From contig JAUJMS010000001.1 in the NCBI GenBank assembly GCA_030446745.1, forward strand, positions 163,107 through 227,106: 64,000 nucleotides of DNA, read 5' to 3'. Source of the stretch: Egibacteraceae bacterium. Its GTDB lineage: Bacteria; Actinomycetota; Nitriliruptoria; Euzebyales; Egibacteraceae. The position numbers and the translations under genes are program-made. Under the pieces are notes generated by a model that searched no databases, was not told the origin of the DNA, and saw nothing but the letters and a program-made list of their open reading frames with translations. Positions 47,942 to 58,668 of the stretch are shown here, in pieces. Numbering within the stretch: the stretch's first letter is position 1; each line of letters begins with the position of its first letter.

Positions 47942-50377
47942 ATGGCGGGCGGCACAGCACCGGACGACCGTCGCGTCCTCGATGCGATGGCCGACGCGGT
48001 CGTGGCGGTTGGTGCCGACGACGTGGTGCGCTACGCGAACCGGGCGGCGGAGCGCATCCTGGGATGGCCATCGTCCGAGCTCGCCGGCCGGCGGTTCACC
48101 GAGCTGCTCGCACCAGGAGTGGCCGCGATGCTCGCCGGGGGCTTCGCCACCTACGTGCGCGAACACGCCACCGCCGTCGTCGACGGCATCCTGCGCCTGA
48201 CCGTCACCCGCAGCACCGGCAGCACCGTCGACGTCGAGGCGGTCGTGTCGACATCGACGGGCGACGACGACGACTGGGTCGCAGTCGTCAGCATGCGCGA
48301 CCCGGGGCGGGTGGGACCGGAGCGCGAGGTCGCCTTCCCGCTGCTCGTGCGCGCCAGCGCGCTGCTGTCGTCGATGCCCGACTACGACGCGACGCTGCGG
48401 GCGGTCGGTGACCTCGTCGTTCCGGCGCTCGCCGACTGGTGCGCCGTCGACGTGGTCGGCCCCGACCGCGCGATCCGGCGAGTCGTCCTCGCGCACGCCG
48501 ACCCCGCGAAGGCGACAGCTGCCGCACAACTGCGCGATCGCCTGCCCCCCGCCGACAGCGACCACCCGCTCGGGGCCGTCCTGAGCACGGGCGAGCCGAT
48601 GTTGCTGCCCGAGATCCCCGACGAGGTGCTCGTCGCCGCAGCCGAGGACGACGAACATCTGCGGCTGCTGCGCACGCTCGGCTTCTCCTCGGCGATGGTC
48701 GTACCGCTGCGCGCGCGGGGACGCACCCTCGGCGCGATGACACTGGTCGCCGCGGAGTCCGGCCGGCGGTACAACCGCGCGGACCTCGCGCTGGTCGACG
48801 ACCTGGCCGGCCGGGTGGCGCTCGCCGTCGACAACGCGCGGCTGTACCGCGATGTGCAGGCGGCCGAGCAACGGTTCCGCCACCTCGTCGACAGCCTCGA
48901 CGCGATCGTGTGGGAAGCCGACCCCGCGACCCTGCGCACGATCTACGTCAGCCACCGCGCCGAGGAGATCCTCGGCTACCCGGTGCAGCGCTGGCTGGAC
49001 GAACCCGACTTCTTCTGGCAGTCGGTGCTGCATCCCGACGACCGAGACCACGTTCTCGACTACTGCCGGACGCGCCTGCGCGAGCGCCTTCCCATCGACG
49101 TCGAGTACCGCGCGCTGGCGGCCGACGGGCGTACCGTGTGGCTGCGCGACATCTCGGATTTCACCGTGGGGGCCGACGGCGAGGCGCACCGCACCAGCGG
49201 ACTGATGATCGACGTCACCGACCGCAAGGGGATCGAGAACGAGCTGCGCTACCAGCGGGCGCTGCTCGAGACGCAGAACGAGCACGCCGTCGACGGGGTG
49301 CTCGTCGTCTCGCCGACGGGCGAGATGACGTCGTTCAACCAGCGCTTCATCGACCTGTGGCCCATCCCCGACCACGTCGTCGCGAGCCGGTCCGACGCGG
49401 CGGCACTGCAGTCGGTCCTCGACAAGCTCGTCGACCCGGATGCGTTCCTCACCCGGGTCGAGGAGCTGTACACCGCACAGATGGCGGGACGCGACGAGCT
49501 GCATCTGCTCGACGGCCGGGTCTTCGACCGCTACGGCACACCGCTGCGCGGACCCGACGGAGCGTTCTACGGCTACGCCTGGTACGTCCGTGACATCACC
49601 GAGCAGAAGCAGTTCCAACAGCAGCTCGCCGAAAGTGGCGAGCGCTTCGCGCGGCTCGCGCGCACGCTGCAGCAGAGCCTGCTCCCACCCAACCTGCCGG
49701 AGATGCCCGGCGTCGAGGTGGCGGCGCGCTACCTGCCGGCCGGCCGCGGCATGGACGTCGGCGGCGACTTCTATGACCTGTTCCGCACCGGGGCACGCAC
49801 GTGGGGCATCGTGATGGGCGACGTGTGCGGCAAAGGCGCCGAGGCGGCGACGGTGACGGCGCTCGCCCGCTACACCGTGCGCGCCGCCGCGATGCAGACC
49901 CGCAAGCCACGCGAGATCCTCGCCACGCTCAACGAGGCGATCATCCGGCAGCGCTCCGGCGACGAGCGATTCGTCACGGCGGTCTACGCGAGCGTGCGGC
50001 GGGGGCCGGACGGCGCCCGGTTGCGCATCGCCTGTGGCGGCCACCCGTTGCCGCTGGTGCTGCGCGAGAGCGGCCGCGTGATGACGGTCGGCCGGACGGG
50101 GACGCTGCTGGGACTGTTCCGCGACATCGAGGTCAAAGACGCCTCGGTGCACCTGCGCCACGGCGACGCGCTGGTGCTGTTCACCGACGGGGTGATCGAG
50201 GCCCGCGACGAGGAGGGGGAGCTGTTCGACGAGCAGCGCCTGCGCGACCTGCTCGCCGACTGTGCCGGACTCGACGCCGCCGAGATCGCCAAGCGTGTAG
50301 AGGAGGCGGTGCTCGGCTACTCGGCTGGGGAACCGGCCGACGACACCGCCGTGCTCGTCCTGCGCGTCACCGACTGA
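47942..50377 (+). CDS. PAS/GAF sensor with SpoIIE (PP2C-type) phosphatase domain
   Basis: Three PAS-like regions, GAF-like 48350-48840, C-terminal LPAGRGMDVGGDFYDLFRT...IVMGDVCGKGAEAATVTALAR...LVLFTDGVIEARDEEGELF. Confidence 0.9.
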   Translation: MAGGTAPDDRRVLDAMADAVVAVGADDVVRYANRAAERILGWPSSELAGRRFTELLAPGVAAMLAGGFATYVREHATAVVDGILRLTVTRSTGSTVDVEAVVSTSTGDDDDWVAVVSMRDPGRVGPEREVAFPLLVRASALLSSMPDYDATLRAVGDLVVPALADWCAVDVVGPDRAIRRVVLAHADPAKATAAAQLRDRLPPADSDHPLGAVLSTGEPMLLPEIPDEVLVAAAEDDEHLRLLRTLGFSSAMVVPLRARGRTLGAMTLVAAESGRRYNRADLALVDDLAGRVALAVDNARLYRDVQAAEQRFRHLVDSLDAIVWEADPATLRTIYVSHRAEEILGYPVQRWLDEPDFFWQSVLHPDDRDHVLDYCRTRLRERLPIDVEYRALAADGRTVWLRDISDFTVGADGEAHRTSGLMIDVTDRKGIENELRYQRALLETQNEHAVDGVLVVSPTGEMTSFNQRFIDLWPIPDHVVASRSDAAALQSVLDKLVDPDAFLTRVEELYTAQMAGRDELHLLDGRVFDRYGTPLRGPDGAFYGYAWYVRDITEQKQFQQQLAESGERFARLARTLQQSLLPPNLPEMPGVEVAARYLPAGRGMDVGGDFYDLFRTGARTWGIVMGDVCGKGAEAATVTALARYTVRAAAMQTRKPREILATLNEAIIRQRSGDERFVTAVYASVRRGPDGARLRIACGGHPLPLVLRESGRVMTVGRTGTLLGLFRDIEVKDASVHLRHGDALVLFTDGVIEARDEEGELFDEQRLRDLLADCAGLDAAEIAKRVEEAVLGYSAGEPADDTAVLVLRVTD

Positions 50378-50384
50378 GCAGTCG

Positions 50385-50795
50385 TCAACCCTCGAACGGC
50401 GCGTCGAGCACCGCGTCGAACCAGCGGCGCAGCGCGTCGAGGCCGTCGGTCACGGGGTCCACGACCGTGCCGACGTCGCGCAGCCTGCCGGCGGGGCGGT
50501 CCGACACGACGAGCACGGGGCCCGCGTGCCCGGCGGCCAGCATCGCGAAGTCGCCGTCACCGGACGCCAGCACCAGCGGTTGCCCACCGGGCCGGTACGC
50601 CGCGACGAGGACGAGGTCCGCGGCCTGCCAGCCCTCGACGCTGTTGACCGTCGCCGCACGCGGCCAGACGATGCCGGCCAGCGCCCGCGCGCTTCCCGCA
50701 ACGACGACGTCGACCTCGCCGGACGGCAGCGTCCGCAGCAACGCCCGCACGCGCGCGGCGGACAGGTTGTCCGCGTCGACGAGGACCTGGATCAC
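50385..50795 (-). CDS. NYN/PIN-like domain protein
   Basis: MIQVLVDADNLSAARVRALLRTLP...DLVLVAAYRPGGQPLVLASGDGDFAMLA. Confidence 0.65.
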   Translation of the reverse strand: MIQVLVDADNLSAARVRALLRTLPSGEVDVVVAGSARALAGIVWPRAATVNSVEGWQAADLVLVAAYRPGGQPLVLASGDGDFAMLAAGHAGPVLVVSDRPAGRLRDVGTVVDPVTDGLDALRRWFDAVLDAPFEG

Positions 50796-50804
50796 GGCTG
50801 CGGA

Positions 50805-51734
50805 TCAGTCGTGCAGCGGCAGATCCTCACGGCCCACCCGCGCACCGGCACGCGTCAACGCCGTGACCGCCGCGGCGGCGACCAGCGCCAACGCCACCGC
50901 GACCGCGAGCGCGCCGAGCGACGGCGGCGGGAGCAGCCCGCGGTCGGCGTCCTGCCACGGCCACAGTGCGCGCAGCGACCCGGCCATCAGGCCCACCAGG
51001 GCGGCCATCGTGAGCGAATGGTGGCGCGCCAACAGGTGCTCGAGCAGGCGCGAGAACGCGCCGAGCCCGAGTACGCAACCGGCGACGAACGTCGCGACGT
51101 ACGGCAGGTCGCGCGCGCTGAGCGCGGCCAGCGTCGGCTCGTAGACCCCCAGCACGAGCAGCAGGAACGCCCCGCTCACGCCCGGCAGGATCATCGCGCA
51201 GATGGCCACCGCCCCGGCGGTGAACACCTGCGGCAACGACGGCGCCACGCCGCTGCGTGGCGGCAGGCCGACGAGGACGAACGCCGCAACCGCGGCGACC
51301 GCGACGCACACCAGCGCGGTCGCGTCGCGCCGCTCGACCCGCCGCCACGGCACGGCGAGCGAGCCCGCGATGAGTCCGAAGAACACCGCGAGCATCTGCA
51401 CCGGGTAGGCCTCGAGCAGACCAGGGATGACGGCCGCGCCGATCACAAACGCGGTGACGATCCCGACGCCCAGCGGCACGACGAGCGCCCAGTCGACCTC
51501 GCCCAGGCGGCGTCGCGCGCCCGGCAGGTCGCCGCGCACGGCGCTGACCGGTGCCGACGCCGCCGCGCGGATCGAGGTGACCAGCCGTTCGTAGATGCCG
51601 ACGATGAGCGCGACCGTTCCGCCGCTCACGCCGGGGATGACGTCCGCGGTGCCCATGAGCAGCCCCTGGGCAAACGTCGTTCCGGCGGCGGCGGGCCTGC
51701 CGGTCCGGCGGCGCGCGGGGCGGGTGGTCGTCAT
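50805..51734 (-). CDS. DUF368-family membrane protein
   Basis: FAQGLLMGTADVIPGVSGGTVALIVGIYERLV...ICAMILPGVSGAFLLLVLGVYEPTLAAL. Confidence 0.9.
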   Translation of the reverse strand: MTTTRPARRRTGRPAAAGTTFAQGLLMGTADVIPGVSGGTVALIVGIYERLVTSIRAAASAPVSAVRGDLPGARRRLGEVDWALVVPLGVGIVTAFVIGAAVIPGLLEAYPVQMLAVFFGLIAGSLAVPWRRVERRDATALVCVAVAAVAAFVLVGLPPRSGVAPSLPQVFTAGAVAICAMILPGVSGAFLLLVLGVYEPTLAALSARDLPYVATFVAGCVLGLGAFSRLLEHLLARHHSLTMAALVGLMAGSLRALWPWQDADRGLLPPPSLGALAVAVALALVAAAAVTALTRAGARVGREDLPLHD

Positions 51735-51852
51735 GGTGGTCGAGGGTAGGTCACGCCCGGCGTGCAGCGGTACTCGGCTGCCGGCGGCGGCTTTCCACCG
51801 GGCCGGGCGGACATCCGGCCGGCTGTCGCACCCGCCCGTTACGCTGCCTGCC

Positions 51853-52782
51853 ATGACGAGCACCGCCGTCCCCGACGTCGCCGGCCCGGTCGGTGACGCC
51901 GGCGGCAGGCCGCCGCTGCGGCTGTCGTTCAGCCGCGTCGACAGCTACCGCTCGTGTCCCCTGCGCTTCCGTTTCGCCTACGTCGACAGGCTTCCGACCG
52001 TTCCCAGCCCGCACCTGTCGTGGGGCTCCTCGATCCACACCGCCCTCGAGGCGTGGTGGGACTGCAAGCTGCCCGAACCGCCCCCGGTGGAGGTGCTGCT
52101 CGACACCCTCTACGCCCGCTGGGACGACGAGGGCTTCGCCGGCATGCCGCGCGACGAGAAGATCCGCTGGTACCGCCACGCGCAGGACGTGTTGCGCCGC
52201 CACCACGCCCGCCACGCCGCCGCATATGTCCCTGCCGTCGCGACCGAGCAATGGTTCGAGTTCGACGTCGGGGACGACGTCACCGTCGTCGGCTCGATCG
52301 ACCACGTCGCACGCACGGGCAACGGTGGCTTCGGCATCGTCGACTGGAAGACCAACCGCCGGGCCAAGACGCGCCAGCAGGTCGCCGGCAGCCTGCAGCT
52401 GGCGATCTACACCCTGGCCGCGGCGCACCTGTGGGGCCGCGAGCCCGACTGGGTGGCGCTGGACTTCGTCGTCCCCGGGGTGCGCGTCACCGTCGACCGC
52501 GCCGACATCGACACCGACCACGCCCTGGCCGAGATCCACGCGGTCGCCGCGCTGGTCCGCGCCGAGGCGTTCGACCCGGCCCCGTCGGCGCTGTGCGGCT
52601 GGTGTGACTGGCGGGCGGTGTGCCCCGCGTTCGAGGGCGACGGCCCCGACGTCGCCGGGACCGCGGTCGTCGAGCTGCAGCGGCTGCGGCGGCGCCAGGA
52701 ACGCGACCGCCAGCGCATCGCCGAGCTCGAGCGGGTGGTGCGCGACCGCCTCGGCGTGGAGGCGGTCCTCGAGGTCGGCTGA
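51853..52782 (+). CDS. RecB-like PD-(D/E)XK nuclease with putative Fe-S cysteines
   Basis: LSFSRVDSYRSCPLRFRFAYVDRLP...GSSIHTALEAWW...VVGSIDHVARTGNGGFGIVDWKTNR...CGWCDWRAVCPAF. Confidence 0.87.
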   Translation: MTSTAVPDVAGPVGDAGGRPPLRLSFSRVDSYRSCPLRFRFAYVDRLPTVPSPHLSWGSSIHTALEAWWDCKLPEPPPVEVLLDTLYARWDDEGFAGMPRDEKIRWYRHAQDVLRRHHARHAAAYVPAVATEQWFEFDVGDDVTVVGSIDHVARTGNGGFGIVDWKTNRRAKTRQQVAGSLQLAIYTLAAAHLWGREPDWVALDFVVPGVRVTVDRADIDTDHALAEIHAVAALVRAEAFDPAPSALCGWCDWRAVCPAFEGDGPDVAGTAVVELQRLRRRQERDRQRIAELERVVRDRLGVEAVLEVG

Positions 52783-52796
52783 CCGGCGTCGGTGGG

Positions 52797-53193
<397 letters not shown>

Positions 53194-53234
53194 CCGCCCA
53201 AGCGTACGCGAGCGGCCTCGCGGGCACCTTGGCG

Positions 53235-53966
53235 TCAGACGAGGACGAGGATGCGGCCGCACTGCTCGCAGCGGGCGAGACCCTCGGCGGAGTCGGCGCG
53301 GACGTCTTCCAGCTCGATCTGGGTCAGCTCGAGGCGGCAGCCGGCGCAGGTGCGGCCCTGCAGCTCGGCGACGCCGACGCCGTCCTTGCGTGCGCGCAGC
53401 TCCTCGTAGTACTCGAGCACCTCGCCGGGCAGCTCCTTGGCCACGGCGTCACGCTCGGCGGCGCGTTCCCGCAGCTCGGCGTCGATGTCCGTGGCGGCGT
53501 GGTCACGCGCCTCGGTCAACGCCGCGACGGCGCCGGTGAGCTCGCCGTGACGCTCTTTGAGCGTCGCGACGAGCGATTCGAGATCCTCGACCTGCTCCAT
53601 GATCTCGATCAACGCGTCCTCGAGGTCGCCTTTGCGCGCGCGCAGCGACGACAGCTCGGCGCGCAGCGCGTCGACCTCCTTCTCGGAGCGGATGAGCCCC
53701 GAGTACATCCGCCCCTCCTCGGACTTGCGGCGGGAGTCGACGGTGGCGATCTCCGCCTCGTGACGGCGCTGCTGGGTCGACAGCCGGTCGAGCCGGTCGC
53801 GTGCGGTGGCGTACTCGGACGTCACCCTCGCGAGGGTCTCGGCGTTGTCGTCGAGCGCCTTCTGCTCGGGCAGGTTCGCGCGCCGGTACCGCAGCTTGTG
53901 GATCGCGCTGTCGACACGCTGGAGGTCGAGCAGGCGGCGCTGCTGCGCCGGAGTGGCCGGGATCAC
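53235..53966 (-). CDS. C4-type zinc-ribbon coiled-coil protein (CT398-like)
   Basis: Coiled-coil plus C-terminal CAGCRLELTQIELEDVR..LARCEQCGRILV. Confidence 0.87.
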   Translation of the reverse strand: MIPATPAQQRRLLDLQRVDSAIHKLRYRRANLPEQKALDDNAETLARVTSEYATARDRLDRLSTQQRRHEAEIATVDSRRKSEEGRMYSGLIRSEKEVDALRAELSSLRARKGDLEDALIEIMEQVEDLESLVATLKERHGELTGAVAALTEARDHAATDIDAELRERAAERDAVAKELPGEVLEYYEELRARKDGVGVAELQGRTCAGCRLELTQIELEDVRADSAEGLARCEQCGRILVLV

Positions 53967-55123
53967 TGGGCTCCTTCCGTGTCGAGCCCTGCCGGCCGGT
54001 ACTGCGCCCACGGCTCGCTGCGCGCCGCCGACGCTAGCAGGCGCGCGGTCAGGCCACGGGCCGTCGCCGCGGCTGCGAGCGTGGCGTGCAACGACGGGAG
54101 CGCGGCCGCCTCCGTCGCGCCGTGCCCCGCGTCGACCAGCGCGAGGCCCTGCGTCAGCGCATCGAGCGCGACGTGGTGGCGCAGGTCGCCGGTGACGTAC
54201 ACGTCGGCGGCCTCGGCGAGCGCCGCCCCGACCAAACTGTCGCCTGCGCCGCCACACGCCGCCACGCGCCGGACCGGTCGTTCGAGGTCTCCGGCGACGC
54301 GCAGGTGCGGCGCCGGCAGTCCGGCGGCAAGCCGGTCGGCAACCGTGCGCAGCGGCAGCGCGGTGGGCAGCTCGCCGACGCGGCCGAGCCCTCTACCGCC
54401 GGCGGGCGGCGGGGCGACCAGGACGAGGTCGTAGGCGACCTCCTCGTAGGGGTGCGTCGCGACGAGCGCGGCCACGACCTCCGCGACCGCCGCGCGTGGA
54501 ACGACGACCTCCAGCCGGTCCTCGGCGACCTCGTTGCGCCGGCCGACCTCGCCCACGACCGGCTGCGCCCCGGGGCCCGGGCGAAACGTCCCCGTGCCGC
54601 GGACGCGGAAGCTCACCTCGTCATATGCGCCGATGCGCCCGGCACCGGCCGCGGCGACGGCGGCGAGCACCGCGTCGGTCGACTCGGGGGGCACGAACGT
54701 CACGAGCTTCACACCGCCGGCGCCACGTTCGTCCACCGGCAGCAGCGGGCGCGCCTCCCGCAGCCCGAGCAGGCGCACGATCGGGTCGGTCGTCCCGTCG
54801 ACCGCCGCGTCGAAGTTCGTGTGCGCAGCGAGGACCGCGACGCCCGTCCGCGCCGCGCGCAGCGCCAGGCGACCCGCGGCGGTTGCGCCGGTCAACCGCT
54901 CCAGCGGCCGGAACAGCAGCGGGTGATGGGCGACCAGGAGGTCGGCACCACGGTCGCGCGCCTCGTCGATCGTGGCCGGCGTGACGTCGAGACAGACGAG
55001 CACGCCCGCAACGCCGTCGTCCTCGTCGCCCACCTGCAAGCCCGTCGCGTCCCACGGCTGCGCCGACGACTCCGGGTAGCACGCGTCGACCAGCGCGACC
55101 CAGTCGGCGAGGCGGTCAGCCAT
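53963..55123 (-). CDS. Nif3-like dinuclear metal-centre protein
   Basis: WDATGLQVGDEDDGVAGVLVCLDVTPATIDEARDRGADLLVAHHPLLFRPL...HTNFDAA...HPYEEVAYDL...TGDLRHH. Confidence 0.92.
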   Translation of the reverse strand: MADRLADWVALVDACYPESSAQPWDATGLQVGDEDDGVAGVLVCLDVTPATIDEARDRGADLLVAHHPLLFRPLERLTGATAAGRLALRAARTGVAVLAAHTNFDAAVDGTTDPIVRLLGLREARPLLPVDERGAGGVKLVTFVPPESTDAVLAAVAAAGAGRIGAYDEVSFRVRGTGTFRPGPGAQPVVGEVGRRNEVAEDRLEVVVPRAAVAEVVAALVATHPYEEVAYDLVLVAPPPAGGRGLGRVGELPTALPLRTVADRLAAGLPAPHLRVAGDLERPVRRVAACGGAGDSLVGAALAEAADVYVTGDLRHHVALDALTQGLALVDAGHGATEAAALPSLHATLAAAATARGLTARLLASAARSEPWAQYRPAGLDTEGAQ

Positions 55124-55236
55124 AGACGCCGCAGCCTAGGTGACTAAAGTTGCGCGCCGCGGCGTCCGAACACGTACGAGACGCCAAAGGTGTGTCCGTC
55201 CTCCGGCGAGCGCGAACTACGGCCAGGAAGCGGCTG

Positions 55237-57276
55237 ATGCGGTTGCGCCAGACCTCGAAGCTGCGGCTGTATGTCCTGGCGGTCTCGGTCGCCGGCATCG
55301 TCGTGCTGCTGTCGCTGGCTCCCGCGGGCGTGGAGGCTCTCCGTTCGGCGCCGGTGGTGTCGCTGGTCATCGCCGCCTCGGTGATCGTGTGCGAGCTGCG
55401 CCCGATCAACATCACCTGCGAGGACGAGTCCGGCCAGATCACGCTGTCGACGCCGTTCGCGTTTGCGCTCATGCTCGCGTCTGGGACCGCGATGGCGGTG
55501 CTCGTGCTGGCCGTCGCGTCGCTGTTGGCCGACATCCGCCGCAAACCGCTGGACCGGGTGGTGTTCAACGTCGCCCAGTACTCGCTGTCGTTGAGCGCCG
55601 CCGGCGGCATCATGCTCCTCGCGTCCGGCAGCCCGGCGCTGCTGTCGACGCCGCAGCTGAGCGTGTCGGAGTTCGGCGCGCTGCTGCTCGGCGGTGGCAC
55701 CTTCTTCTTGCTCAACAACACCCTGACGGGGACCGTCGTCGCGCTGGCGCAGCGCATCGGCGTCTACGACTTCTTGCGGCAGGACTTTTTCTTCCAGACG
55801 TTCACCACCGGTGTCCTGTTGGCGCTCGCGCCGATCGTCGTCGTCGTCGCCGAGGTCAACGTCGGGCTGATCCCCCTGCTCGTGTTGCCGGTCGTGGCGG
55901 TCTACCGCAGCGCCACCGCCTCGCTGGAGAAAGACCACATCGCGCGGCACGACGTGCTGACCGACCTGCCGAACCGCCGCCTGTTCCTCGACCGCCTCAC
56001 CCTCGCGCTGCGCGAGGCGAAACACCCGGGCGAGCAGGTGGCGGTGCTGCTCATCGACCTCGACCGCTTCAAGGAAGTCAACGACACCCTCGGTCACCAC
56101 ATGGGTGACCTCCTGCTCCAGGCCATCGGCCCGCAGCTGCAGGTCGGCATCGCCGACGACGCGACGGTCGCACGTCTCGGCGGCGACGAGTTCGCGCTGT
56201 GTCTCCCCGACGTCGACGGCGCCGACGAGGCGGTCCGCGTCGCCAAGGGGATCGTCCAGCGGCTCACGACGCCCTTCCACATCGGCGGGTTCACCCTCGA
56301 CATCGGCGCGAGCGTCGGCATCGCCCTGTACCCGGACCACGGCGAGGACGTCTCGACCGTCATGCAGCGCGCCGACGTCGCGATGTACGTCGCGAAGGAG
56401 TCGCACGGCGGCTTCGAGGTCTACAGCGCCGAGCGCGACCCCCACCGGCGCCAGCGCATCACCTCGGCGGGCGACCTGCGCCGCGGCATCGAGACCAGCC
56501 AGCTGGCGATCCACTACCAGCCCAAGGCCAACATGCGCACCGGCCTCGTCGGCGGCGTCGAGGCGCTCGTGCGCTGGCAGCACCCCGACTACGGGCTCGG
56601 GGGGGCCGACGAGGTGGTCCCGGTGGCCCCGCGCGCCGGGCGGGTCGGGCAGATGACGCCGTCCGTGCTCGACGCGGCGCTGGGCCAGTCCCGCCGCTTG
56701 TACGACGAGGGCCTCGACCTGCGCATGGCCGTGACCCTGTCGGTCCAGAGCCTGTACGACCACGAGTTCCCCGGCCACGTCTCGGATCTCCTGCGGCGCT
56801 GGAACGTCTCGCCGCGCCAGCTCGTGTTGGAGATTGCCGAGAGCACCGTCATGGCCGACCCACGGCGCGCGCAGCGGGTGCTGGCCGAGTTGTCCGCGAT
56901 GGGCGTCACCCTCGCGATCGACGACTTCGGCACCGGCTACTCGTCGCTGGCCTACCTCAAGCAGCTGCCGGTCACCGAGCTGAAGATCGACAAGTCGTTC
57001 GTCCTCGGCATGGCTACCGACAGCGACGACGCGATCATCGTCCACTCGACGATCGACCTGGCGCAGAAGTTCGGGTTGCAGGTCGTCGCCGAGGGCGTCG
57101 AGTCGATGCGGGTGTGGCAGTTGCTGGCCCGGCTCGGCTGCGACCACGCGCAGGGCTACTACGTCAGCCGACCCCTCGCTGCGCCGCAGCTGACCCCGTG
57201 GCTGCGGGCCAACACGATCCCGGACATCGACGGCGACGTCCCCCGCCGCACCGCCCCCACGGCGTCCGCGAGCTGA
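55237..57276 (+). CDS. Membrane GGDEF-EAL c-di-GMP signalling protein
   Basis: N-terminal multi-TM, HDVLTDLPNRRLFLDRL...RLGGDEFALCL, AIHYQPKANMRTGLVGGVEALVRWQHP, LEIAEST, AIDDFGTGYSSLAYLKQLPVTELKIDKSFV. Confidence 0.93.
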   Translation: MRLRQTSKLRLYVLAVSVAGIVVLLSLAPAGVEALRSAPVVSLVIAASVIVCELRPINITCEDESGQITLSTPFAFALMLASGTAMAVLVLAVASLLADIRRKPLDRVVFNVAQYSLSLSAAGGIMLLASGSPALLSTPQLSVSEFGALLLGGGTFFLLNNTLTGTVVALAQRIGVYDFLRQDFFFQTFTTGVLLALAPIVVVVAEVNVGLIPLLVLPVVAVYRSATASLEKDHIARHDVLTDLPNRRLFLDRLTLALREAKHPGEQVAVLLIDLDRFKEVNDTLGHHMGDLLLQAIGPQLQVGIADDATVARLGGDEFALCLPDVDGADEAVRVAKGIVQRLTTPFHIGGFTLDIGASVGIALYPDHGEDVSTVMQRADVAMYVAKESHGGFEVYSAERDPHRRQRITSAGDLRRGIETSQLAIHYQPKANMRTGLVGGVEALVRWQHPDYGLGGADEVVPVAPRAGRVGQMTPSVLDAALGQSRRLYDEGLDLRMAVTLSVQSLYDHEFPGHVSDLLRRWNVSPRQLVLEIAESTVMADPRRAQRVLAELSAMGVTLAIDDFGTGYSSLAYLKQLPVTELKIDKSFVLGMATDSDDAIIVHSTIDLAQKFGLQVVAEGVESMRVWQLLARLGCDHAQGYYVSRPLAAPQLTPWLRANTIPDIDGDVPRRTAPTASAS

Positions 57277-57312
57277 TTCCGCTCCCGCGGCGCGCGGCGC
57301 CGGAATTCGTGG

Positions 57313-57386
57313 TGGGCGCTGAGGGGCTCGAACCCCCGACCTCCGCCGTGTAAAGGCGGCGCTCTCGCCAGCTGAGCTAAGCGCCC
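57313..57386 (-). tRNA. tRNA-Val(TAC)
   Basis: GGGCGCTTAGCTCAGCTGGCGAGAGCGCCGCCTTTACACGGCGGAGGTCGGGGGTTCGAACCCCTCAGCGCCCA; anticodon loop CTTTACACG. Confidence 0.95.
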
Positions 57387-57486
57387 GCCTGCGGCGCACT
57401 CTAGACGGACGGCTCGGCACCGCCGCGCGTGGGGAGGGGGCAGGCGCCTTCTAGCATGGGCGCCCCCTCTGCGGCAGGAGCGAACG

Positions 57487-57777
57487 ATGAGCGATCCCAA
57501 CGCGCCCGACGGCGGCGGCCAGCAGATCCAGATCTCGGTTCCCGACGCCATCAAGCACGGGACCTACGCCAACTTCCTCGTCGTCAGCCACTCCGCCCAC
57601 GAGTTCACGCTCGACTTCTGCCAGGTGCTGCCCGGCGGCGACCCGACGTCGGTCCAGGCCGACGTCGTCAACCGTGTGAAGGTGGCGCCCACGATGGTCG
57701 CCAAGATCATCCGGGCGCTCAACACCAACATGACGGCCTACGAGGACAAGTTCGGCATGGTGCAGAACATCGACTGA
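57487..57777 (+). CDS. DUF3467-family small protein
   Basis: IQISVPDAIKHGTYANFLVVSHSAHEFTLDFCQVLPGGDPTSVQADVVNRVKVAPTMVAKIIRALNTNMTAYEDKFG. Confidence 0.8.
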   Translation: MSDPNAPDGGGQQIQISVPDAIKHGTYANFLVVSHSAHEFTLDFCQVLPGGDPTSVQADVVNRVKVAPTMVAKIIRALNTNMTAYEDKFGMVQNID

Positions 57778-57802
57778 CGCAGACTCTGGCGCCTGTACCG
57801 CC

Positions 57803-58180
57803 CTATCCCCGCCACAGACAGAACGGGTGGCCTGCAGGGTCGAGGTAGACCCGGACGTCATCTTGCGGTTGGTACTCGGCGAGGATCGCGCCCTGCGCGA
57901 CGGCGTGCGCGCCCGCGGCGTCGAGATCCTCGACCTCGATGTCGAGGTGCATCATCATCTGCTGATCGCCGGGACCGGCGGGCCAGGTGGGCCTGACGTA
58001 CGCCGGCTCGCACTGGAACGCCAGGTGTCCATCGCCGTTCGGCGCGTTCAGTGTCACCCAGTCGGGCTCGTTGCGGCCCACCGTCCAGCCGAGAAGGCGA
58101 CGGTAGAAGTCCGCCAGCACGCGAGCGTCGGGTGCGTCGAGCACCGTGCCGGTCAGCGTCAGAACGGGGCGTTCGCTCAC
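57803..58180 (-). CDS. VOC-family protein
   Basis: GTVLDAPDARVLADFYRRLLGWTVGRNEPDWVTL...LDIEVEDLDAAGAHAVAQGA...VYLDPAGHPFCLWRG. Confidence 0.87.
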   Translation of the reverse strand: MSERPVLTLTGTVLDAPDARVLADFYRRLLGWTVGRNEPDWVTLNAPNGDGHLAFQCEPAYVRPTWPAGPGDQQMMMHLDIEVEDLDAAGAHAVAQGAILAEYQPQDDVRVYLDPAGHPFCLWRG

Positions 58181-58206
58181 CTCGGTCGGCGCGCCAGTCA
58201 GGCGGC

Positions 58207-58668
58207 TTACGCGAGCGCGGCGAGGGCGTGTTTGACCTCGTCGTTGTCGCGGGCGTCTGGGATGGCGTTGACCGTCGTCCACCGCACGATGCCGTCGCGG
58301 TCGATGACGAAGGTGCCGCGCAGCGCGATGCCGAGGCGGTCGTCGAACACGCCGTAGCGGCGGGCCACCTCGCCGTGGGGCCAGAAGTCGGCGAGCAGCG
58401 GGAAGTCGTAGCCCTGGTCCTGCGCCCAGCGCCTCAGTACCGCCGACGAGTCGACGCTGATGGCCAACATCTGCGTGTCGTCGTTGCTGAACACGTCGCC
58501 CTCGTCGCGCAGCGCGCACAGCTCGCCCTGGCAGACGCGGCTGAACGCCAGCGGGTAGAAGACGAGCACGACGTTGCGCGTGCCACGGTAGTCCGACAGC
58601 CGCACGAGTTGCCCGTGCTGGTCGCGCAACTCGAAGTCGGGGGCCTCCTGGCCGGCTTCGACGGGCAT
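58207..58668 (-). CDS. Peroxiredoxin (AhpE-like)
   Basis: PVEAGQEAPDFELRDQHGQLVRLSDYRGTRNVVLVFYPLAFSRVCQGELCALRDE. Confidence 0.92.
   Translation of the reverse strand: MPVEAGQEAPDFELRDQHGQLVRLSDYRGTRNVVLVFYPLAFSRVCQGELCALRDEGDVFSNDDTQMLAISVDSSAVLRRWAQDQGYDFPLLADFWPHGEVARRYGVFDDRLGIALRGTFVIDRDGIVRWTTVNAIPDARDNDEVKHALAALA

Noticed and set aside
45878-50161. 1427-aa minus-strand ORF antisense to the S9 peptidase and SpoIIE genes
   Set aside because: High-GC shadow ORF; Arg/Val/Asp-rich with no domain signature, while the plus-strand proteins are clearly real.
55144-57420. 758-aa minus-strand ORF over the GGDEF-EAL gene
   Set aside because: Shadow ORF of low complexity; also runs through the tRNA-Val gene.
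58207-58668. Peroxiredoxin as a second possible selenoprotein
   Set aside because: The peroxidatic site reads FSRVCQGELC with normal Cys codons; no internal TGA.
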